DNA from: JAGVSZ01 sp963747775
GTDB lineage: Bacteria > Pseudomonadota > Gammaproteobacteria > Burkholderiales > SG8-39
DNA: 64,000 nucleotides
Direction: 5' to 3'
NCBI GenBank assembly: GCA_963747775.1
Contig: CAVVGT010000004.1
Location: forward strand, 1 to 64,000
Within the stretch, counting starts at the first letter, position 1. Every line of letters starts with the position of its first letter. Positions 59,071-64,000 of the stretch are shown piece by piece. Made by a program: the position numbers and the translations under genes. Under the pieces are notes generated by a model that was given only the letters and a program-made list of their open reading frames with translations, had not been told where the DNA came from and made no database searches.

Positions 59071-60825
59071 ATGGCCGCCATCCGCCTCCTCCCCGACACG
59101 CTGGTCAGCCAGATCGCCGCCGGCGAGGTCGTCGAGCGCCCGGCCTCCGTGGTAAAGGAGCTGCTCGAGAACAGCCTGGACGCGGGTGCACGGACGCTCA
59201 CCGTCGCGCTCGACGAGGGCGGTGTGAAGCGGATCCGCGTGACCGACGACGGGGCCGGCATCGAGCGCGCCGACCTCGCTCTCGCGCTCGCACGCCATGC
59301 GACCAGCAAGATCGCGACACTCGCGGACCTCGAGCGCGTCGCAACGCTCGGCTTCCGCGGTGAAGCGCTTGCGAGCATCGCCTCGGTTGCGCGCGTGACC
59401 GTGACTTCGCGGACTGTCGACGCCGAGCACGCTTGGCGTGTTGCCGCCGAAGGCGGCCCGCCGGGTCCGGTCGAGCCCGCGGCACACCCTCCGGGAACGA
59501 CCATCGAGGCGCTCGACCTCTACTTCGATACGCCGGCGAGGCGGAAGTTCCTCAAGAGCGAGGCCACCGAGTTCGCGCATTGCGCCGAGGCTTTCGCGCG
59601 CGTCGCGCTCGCCCGCCCCGAAGTCACCTTTACGCTGCGGCACAACGCTCGGGTGAGCAACCACCTCCCCGCGACCACCGGACCGGGACGCATCGCCGCC
59701 CTCCTCGGCGTCGAGTTCGACCGGTCGGCGCGACGGCTCGACGCGGAAGCGCCGGGACTGCGGGTCACGGGGTTGCTCGGCGATCCGGCGCAGGCGGGCG
59801 GGTCGCGAGACACACAGTACGTGTTCGTGAACGACCGGTTCGTGCGGGACAAGCTCGTCGCGCACGCGTTGCGACAGGCGTACGCCGACGTGCTGCACGG
59901 CGACCGGCATGCGGCGTACGTGGTGTTCATCGATGTCGACCCCGGCGCCGTCGACGTGAACGTGCATCCCGCCAAGACTGAAGTGCGCTTCCGCGACTCG
60001 CGCGCGGTTCACCAGTTCGTGTTTCATGCGGCGCAGCGGGCGCTCGCCCTGACGGCCACCACGGCGCCCGTGCCGTTCGCGAGGGCCGAGACGGCAGGCG
60101 ATCGATTCGTCCCCCGCGCGCCGTCGTTCCAGAGCTCGCTCGGCGTCGCGCAACCGGTGGTCGCCTATGCGGCGCTGTTCGAAGGATGGTCGCGCCCCTC
60201 CGCGGTCGCCCGCGCGCCGGAGCCGGCACCGGCCGCAACGGAGCAGCCGCTCGGGTTCGCCCTCGCACAGTTGCACGGCGTCTACATCCTCGCGCAGAAC
60301 AGCCAGGGCCTGGTGCTCGTCGACATGCACGCCGCGCACGAGCGGATCGTCTACGAACAGCTCAAGTCGGCGCTCGACGCACGCGAGCTGAGTGCGCAGC
60401 AGGTCCTGATCCCGGTCACGTTCCACGCCGACGCGCTGGACGTCGCGACCGTCGAGGAGCACGACGATACCCTGCGTGCGCTCGGCTTCGAGATGGCGGC
60501 GCTGTCGCCGACGGCGGTCGTAGTGCGGGGTGTGCCCGGGGCCGTCGCCGCCGGCGACATCGCCGCCGTCGCGCGCGGCCTCCTCCACGACCTGCGCGAG
60601 TTCGGCGGAACCCGGGTCCTGACGGAGCGTCGCGACGAGCTGCTCGCCACCATGGCGTGCCATGGCGCGGTCCGGGCGAACCGGGCGCTCACCGTCCCCG
60701 AGATGAACGCGCTGCTGCGGCGCATGGAGGAGACGGAGCGCGCCGGCCAGTGCAACCACGGCCGGCCGACGTGGTACCAGCTCTCGCTCGCCGATCTCGA
60801 CAAGCTCTTCCTGCGCGGCCGCTGA
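59071..60825 (+). CDS. mutL: DNA mismatch repair protein MutL (endonuclease-type)
   Basis: 584 residues. The GHKL ATPase N-terminus has AAGEVVERPASVVKELLENS, DDGAGI and GFRGEALASI. The C-terminal endonuclease set is present in variant form: DMHAAHERIVYE (DQHAxxExxxxE with Met for Gln), ACHGA and CNHGRPT (CPHGRPT with Asn for Pro), ending FLRGR. So nicking activity without MutH is likely. The linker (~340–400) is Ala/Pro-rich. Confidence 0.96.
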   Translation: MAAIRLLPDTLVSQIAAGEVVERPASVVKELLENSLDAGARTLTVALDEGGVKRIRVTDDGAGIERADLALALARHATSKIATLADLERVATLGFRGEALASIASVARVTVTSRTVDAEHAWRVAAEGGPPGPVEPAAHPPGTTIEALDLYFDTPARRKFLKSEATEFAHCAEAFARVALARPEVTFTLRHNARVSNHLPATTGPGRIAALLGVEFDRSARRLDAEAPGLRVTGLLGDPAQAGGSRDTQYVFVNDRFVRDKLVAHALRQAYADVLHGDRHAAYVVFIDVDPGAVDVNVHPAKTEVRFRDSRAVHQFVFHAAQRALALTATTAPVPFARAETAGDRFVPRAPSFQSSLGVAQPVVAYAALFEGWSRPSAVARAPEPAPAATEQPLGFALAQLHGVYILAQNSQGLVLVDMHAAHERIVYEQLKSALDARELSAQQVLIPVTFHADALDVATVEEHDDTLRALGFEMAALSPTAVVVRGVPGAVAAGDIAAVARGLLHDLREFGGTRVLTERRDELLATMACHGAVRANRALTVPEMNALLRRMEETERAGQCNHGRPTWYQLSLADLDKLFLRGR

Positions 60826-60844
60826 GGCGCCCCTGCGCCTGCTG

Positions 60845-61774
60845 ATGGGGTCGACCGCCGTCCTGCTGATGGGTCCGACCGCCAGCGGCAAATCGCGCCT
60901 GGCGATGGAGATCGCGGCGCGCCTGCCCGTCGAGATCGTGAGCGTCGACTCGGCGCAGGTGTACCGTGGAATGGACATCGGCACCGCCAAGCCGGGCGCC
61001 GACGAGCGGCGCGCGGTGCCCCATCACCTCATCGACCTCCTCGACCCGACCGAGCCGTACTCCGCGGCACGGTTCCGCGCGGATGCGGTGCGTCTCGTCA
61101 CGGAGATCGCCGCGCGCGGGCGCATCCCCCTGTTGGTGGGCGGCACCATGCTGTACTTCAAGGCGCTGCGCGACGGGCTCTCGGAGCTGCCTCCCGCCAA
61201 TGCGGACGTGCGCGCCGCGATCGACGCCGATGCCCGCGGTCGCGGGTGGCCGGCGCTGCACGCCGAGCTCGCGCGCGTCGATCCCGAAAGCGCGGCGCGC
61301 CTGGATCCCGCGGACGCGCAACGCATCCAGCGCGCGCTGGAGGTCTTTCGCGTGACCGGCACGCCGATGTCGCGACAGCTGGGTACGCACGGCACGACGC
61401 CGCCGTTCGGCCTGCTCCCGATCGCTCTCGCCCCGGGGGATCGCAGCGCGCTCCACCGGCGCATCGCCGCGCGGTTCGATGCGATGCTCGCCGCTGGCCT
61501 CGTCGACGAGCTCGAGGGGCTGCGCGCTCGTTACGAGCTGCACTCCGCACTACCGTCGATGCGCTGCGTCGGTTATCGCCAGGCATGGAGCTACTTGGAG
61601 GGCGAGTACGACCGGGCCGAACTGCGCGACCGCGGTATCTTCGCGACCCGCCAGCTCGCGAAGCGCCAGCTGACGTGGCTGCGCGCCTGGTCGGGGCTGC
61701 ACACGTTCGATTGTTTCGACCGGCAGGTCGCGCCCAAAGTGCTTGCCGCGCTGCAGCGGGCGGCTGAAGCGTAG
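60845..61774 (+). CDS. miaA: tRNA dimethylallyltransferase
   Basis: 309 residues. P-loop MGPTASGKSRLA, VSVDSAQVYRGMDIGTAKP (family signature) and DAQRIQRALEVFRVTG. It adds the isopentenyl group to A37 of tRNAs reading UNN codons. It follows mutL by 19 bases, the usual mutL–miaA pairing. Confidence 0.97.
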   Translation: MGSTAVLLMGPTASGKSRLAMEIAARLPVEIVSVDSAQVYRGMDIGTAKPGADERRAVPHHLIDLLDPTEPYSAARFRADAVRLVTEIAARGRIPLLVGGTMLYFKALRDGLSELPPANADVRAAIDADARGRGWPALHAELARVDPESAARLDPADAQRIQRALEVFRVTGTPMSRQLGTHGTTPPFGLLPIALAPGDRSALHRRIAARFDAMLAAGLVDELEGLRARYELHSALPSMRCVGYRQAWSYLEGEYDRAELRDRGIFATRQLAKRQLTWLRAWSGLHTFDCFDRQVAPKVLAALQRAAEA

Positions 61775-61789
61775 CTCTGGCGCGCGCGG

Positions 61790-62105
61790 GGAATCCGTTC
61801 GCGCGCTCAGGCACGGTGGCGTACTCGGCGTCGTGGAGCACCCCGCGAACCCCCGGCCGCAGGATCCGATAGCGAAGAACGGCTACGTAACCGAGGGGCG
61901 CGTCATCGAGCTCGCGGAAGCCGCGGGGTTCAAGCTCGCCGCAAGGTCCGAGCTCAACGCGAACCCGAAGGACACGAAAGACCATCCGCGGGGAGTGTGG
62001 ACGCTGACGCCGTCCTACGCGCTCAAAGACACCGACCGCGAGAAGTACGCCGCGATCGGCGAATCGGACCGGATGACGCTGAAGTTCGTGAAGCCGGCAA
62101 ACTGA
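61790..62105 (+). pseudogene. C-terminal remnant of a class I SAM-dependent methyltransferase
   Basis: The frame reads RHGGVLGVVEHPANPRPQDP, then GYVTEGRVIELAEAAGFKLA, DHPRGVWTLTPSY and IGESDRMTLKFVKP. This is the last third of a methyltransferase family often carrying a signal peptide; the SAM-binding N-terminus is missing and no start is supported. It lies between miaA and the convergent GGT gene. Confidence 0.65.
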
Positions 62106-62115
62106 AGCCGATACG

Positions 62116-63870
62116 CTATTCCCCGCGCGCCGTGCCGTCGCGGCGCGGGTCCGCGGCGCCGACCCACGTGTCGCCGACCCGCAGGATGGCGTGCACGCCG
62201 CTGGCGGCTTCGCCGACGCGCACCGGATGCCCGAGCGCCTCGAGCTGTGGCTGCAGGCGCGCGACCGGTGTTCCCGATTCGAGCTCCGTCGGGCCGTTGC
62301 GGCTGCCGAAGTGCGGCGCATCCAGCGCCGCCTGGAGCGGCATGCCCCAGTCGAGCACCGCGACGATGACGCGCGCCACGTAGTGGATGATCGCGTGACC
62401 GCCGGGCGATCCCACGATCATCACCAGCCGCCCGTCCGCGTCGAACACTAGGGTCGGCGACATTGAGCTGCGCGGACGCTTGCGTCCCTCGACCCGGTTC
62501 GCAACCGGCCGGCCGCCCTCCTCCGCGACGAACGAGAAATCGGTGAGCTCGTTGTTGAGCAGGAATCCGCGCACGAATCGGTGGTTCCCGAACAGGAATT
62601 CGATGCTCGACGTGAGCGCTACGGCGTTGCCCTCGGCGTCGACGATGGAGAAGTGCGTCGTCGACGCGAGATCGGCCTCGACGCCGTCGGCGAATGCCTT
62701 GTGCACGGTGCCGACGGGGCGGCCCGGTGGGGCGCGGACGAGCGACTTGTCCGCGGCGACCAGGCTGGCGCGCTCCGCCAGATACGCGGGCGCCAGCAGC
62801 CCGGCGACGGGCACGTCGACGAAGTCCGGGTCCGCGACGTAACGGTCGCGGTCCGCATACGCGAGCCGGGCAGCCTCCGCAAAGTAGTGCACCGCCTGTA
62901 CCGGGTCGCGCGCGAAGTCGGTCCGCGGCAGGCGCTCCAGGATCCCCAGGATCTCGAGCACCGCGACGCCGCCGCTCGACGGCGGGCCCATGCCGCAGAC
63001 TTGGTAGGCACGGAACGCGCCGCAGACGCGCTCGCGTTCCTTCGCCCGGTACCCGGCGAGATCCTCGACGGCGAGATCGCCCCGACCGAGCGGGTGGTTC
63101 TGCACCGCCGCCGCGAAATCGGCTGCAATCGGGCCGTGATAGAACGCCGCGGCGCCCTGCTTCGCGATCTCGCGGAGCACCGCTGCATATTCGGGGTTGC
63201 GGAGCATCGCGCCCACCGGCTTCGGCCGCCCTGCGTCATCGTAGAAATAGCGCGCTGCGAAGGGGTCGCGTGCGAGCCACCGGTCCCATTCGAGCAGCGC
63301 ATGCAGGCGCGGCGAGATCTCGAACCCGTGCTCCGCCAGGTCGATCGCGGGCGTCGCAAGCGCCGCCCACTCGATCCGGCCATGGTTGCGATGCGCGAGT
63401 TCCAGCACGGCGAGCGTCCCGGGAACCCCGACCGATTTCCCCGACAGCACCGCGTCGATGAACCCTATCGGCCGGCCGAACTGGCCGAGAAACCGGTCGG
63501 GCCGCGCGGCGGCGGGCGCGGTCTCGCGGCCGTCGTACGTCCGCACCCGCTTGTCCGCCGCGGAGTAGTAAACGATGAACGCGCCGCCGCCGACGCCTGA
63601 GGACTGGGGCTCGACGAGCCCGAGCACGAGCTGCACCGCGACCGCGGCGTCCATGGCGGTGCCGCCGCGCTTGAGCACCTCGTAGCCCGCATCGACCGCG
63701 AGCGGATGTGCGGCGGCCACCATGAAGCGCTGGCCGATGGCCGCGCGCTTGGGCGCAACGCCGGATGCCGGCTCCGGCGCAAGCTGCGCGCAGGCGGCTG
63801 CGGCCCAAAGCAAGAAGGGCAGCCCGCAGGCTGCCCTTCCAAGGCGCGCGAGAGCTCGCCGCGCCGTCAC
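62116..63870 (-). CDS. ggt: Gamma-glutamyltransferase / glutathione hydrolase
   Basis: 584 residues, GTG start overlapping the previous gene's stop. A signal peptide (GLPFLLWAAAACAQ) precedes VAAAHPLAVDAGYEVLKRGG and GGGAFIVYY. The autocatalytic cleavage Thr is in LASTTHFSIVDAEGN, and SSMSPTLVF and VGSPGG complete the substrate site. It cleaves glutathione in the periplasm after self-processing into two subunits. Confidence 0.95.
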   Translation of the reverse strand: MTARRALARLGRAACGLPFLLWAAAACAQLAPEPASGVAPKRAAIGQRFMVAAAHPLAVDAGYEVLKRGGTAMDAAVAVQLVLGLVEPQSSGVGGGAFIVYYSAADKRVRTYDGRETAPAAARPDRFLGQFGRPIGFIDAVLSGKSVGVPGTLAVLELAHRNHGRIEWAALATPAIDLAEHGFEISPRLHALLEWDRWLARDPFAARYFYDDAGRPKPVGAMLRNPEYAAVLREIAKQGAAAFYHGPIAADFAAAVQNHPLGRGDLAVEDLAGYRAKERERVCGAFRAYQVCGMGPPSSGGVAVLEILGILERLPRTDFARDPVQAVHYFAEAARLAYADRDRYVADPDFVDVPVAGLLAPAYLAERASLVAADKSLVRAPPGRPVGTVHKAFADGVEADLASTTHFSIVDAEGNAVALTSSIEFLFGNHRFVRGFLLNNELTDFSFVAEEGGRPVANRVEGRKRPRSSMSPTLVFDADGRLVMIVGSPGGHAIIHYVARVIVAVLDWGMPLQAALDAPHFGSRNGPTELESGTPVARLQPQLEALGHPVRVGEAASGVHAILRVGDTWVGAADPRRDGTARGE

Positions 63871-64000
63871 TTCGCCACGCTGATCTCGACCCGGCGCCCC
63901 TCGGCATCCTGGCCCGCGCCCAGGACCACCTGCTCCGGCTTCTTGAGGTTCATGCGGTCTTCCGCGATGCCTGCGGCCTTCAGCGCATCGCGGACGGCCG
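63867..64000 (-). CDS. C-terminal part of an OmpA-like protein, cut by window edge
   Basis: The 44 visible residues (AVRDALKAAGIAEDRMNLKK, then PEQVVLGAGQDAEGRRVEI) match the last third of an OmpA-like peptidoglycan-binding domain, in which RRVEI closes the fold. The start lies beyond the window. It is four-base overlapped with ggt, so the two are probably co-transcribed. Confidence 0.65.
   Translation of the reverse strand, partial: AVRDALKAAGIAEDRMNLKKPEQVVLGAGQDAEGRRVEISVAK

Overview
The window is very GC-rich, densely coded DNA that looks like a betaproteobacterial chromosome. Two backbone blocks have the order usual in that class: trxB / ftsK–lolA–rarA–serS (35.5–43.5 kb) and queG / tsaE–amiC–ybaK–mutL–miaA (54.9–61.8 kb). 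A PII protein, pyrophosphatase, RhlE helicase, ABC-F ATPase, TRAP transporter and PHB/ketone-body genes fit the same picture. No plasmid or phage module is intact. All statements come from reading the sequence and the translations; no database search was run.

Layout. 0–6.5 kb: a glgX-type glycogen debranching gene entering from the left edge and broken by about five frame changes; a lipoprotein M48 metalloprotease; a small cytochrome c; and a two-gene flavocytochrome c (Tat-exported flavin subunit plus a six-haem partner). 6.9–13.5 kb: an NTT/TlcC-like nucleotide transporter (one frameshift), a 982-residue exported protein with glucan-water-dikinase-like domains, and two exported class-A-beta-lactamase-fold proteins. 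13.5–23.4 kb: carbon-storage and acetate metabolism, with two FabI-like reductases, an AtoE-type fatty-acid transporter, SCOT-type CoA transferase scoAB, bdhA, a MaoC–Pta fusion and acetate kinase. 23.6–30.6 kb: small unknown proteins, an orphan winged-helix regulator, two response regulators, a 1039-residue multi-PAS histidine kinase and a divergent Tat-exported ABC-type binding protein. 30.6–31.3 kb: a tyrosine-recombinase remnant beside tRNA-Ser(CGA). 31.4–35.5 kb: an NTF2-like protein, a TRAP transporter and an EthD-like protein. 35.5–64 kb: housekeeping genes, plus an ECF sigma/anti-sigma operon and remnants of a two-partner-secretion porin and a methyltransferase; a gamma-glutamyltransferase and the end of an OmpA-like gene reach the right edge.

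Most notable points. (1) An ~30-bp intergenic motif built on an 11-bp-spaced direct repeat (GCCGACG N4 GCTGACG) occurs five times between 4.2 and 23.5 kb. Each copy points at the 5' end of a redox or acyl-metabolism unit: cytochrome c, flavocytochrome c, FabI-1, bdhA-scoAB, and FabI-2–pta–ackA. I saw no copy in the rest of the window. An orphan PhoB/OmpR-type DNA-binding protein is encoded at 24.3 kb. (2) The NTT transporter, exported dikinase and exported hydrolases suggest ATP-dependent chemistry in the periplasm. (3) A 65-bp AT-rich, rare-codon patch lies inside tsaE, and two short elements flanked by CTAG lie between convergent genes. The frameshifts in glgX and the transporter leave the family motifs intact, so they may be recent mutations or sequencing indels.
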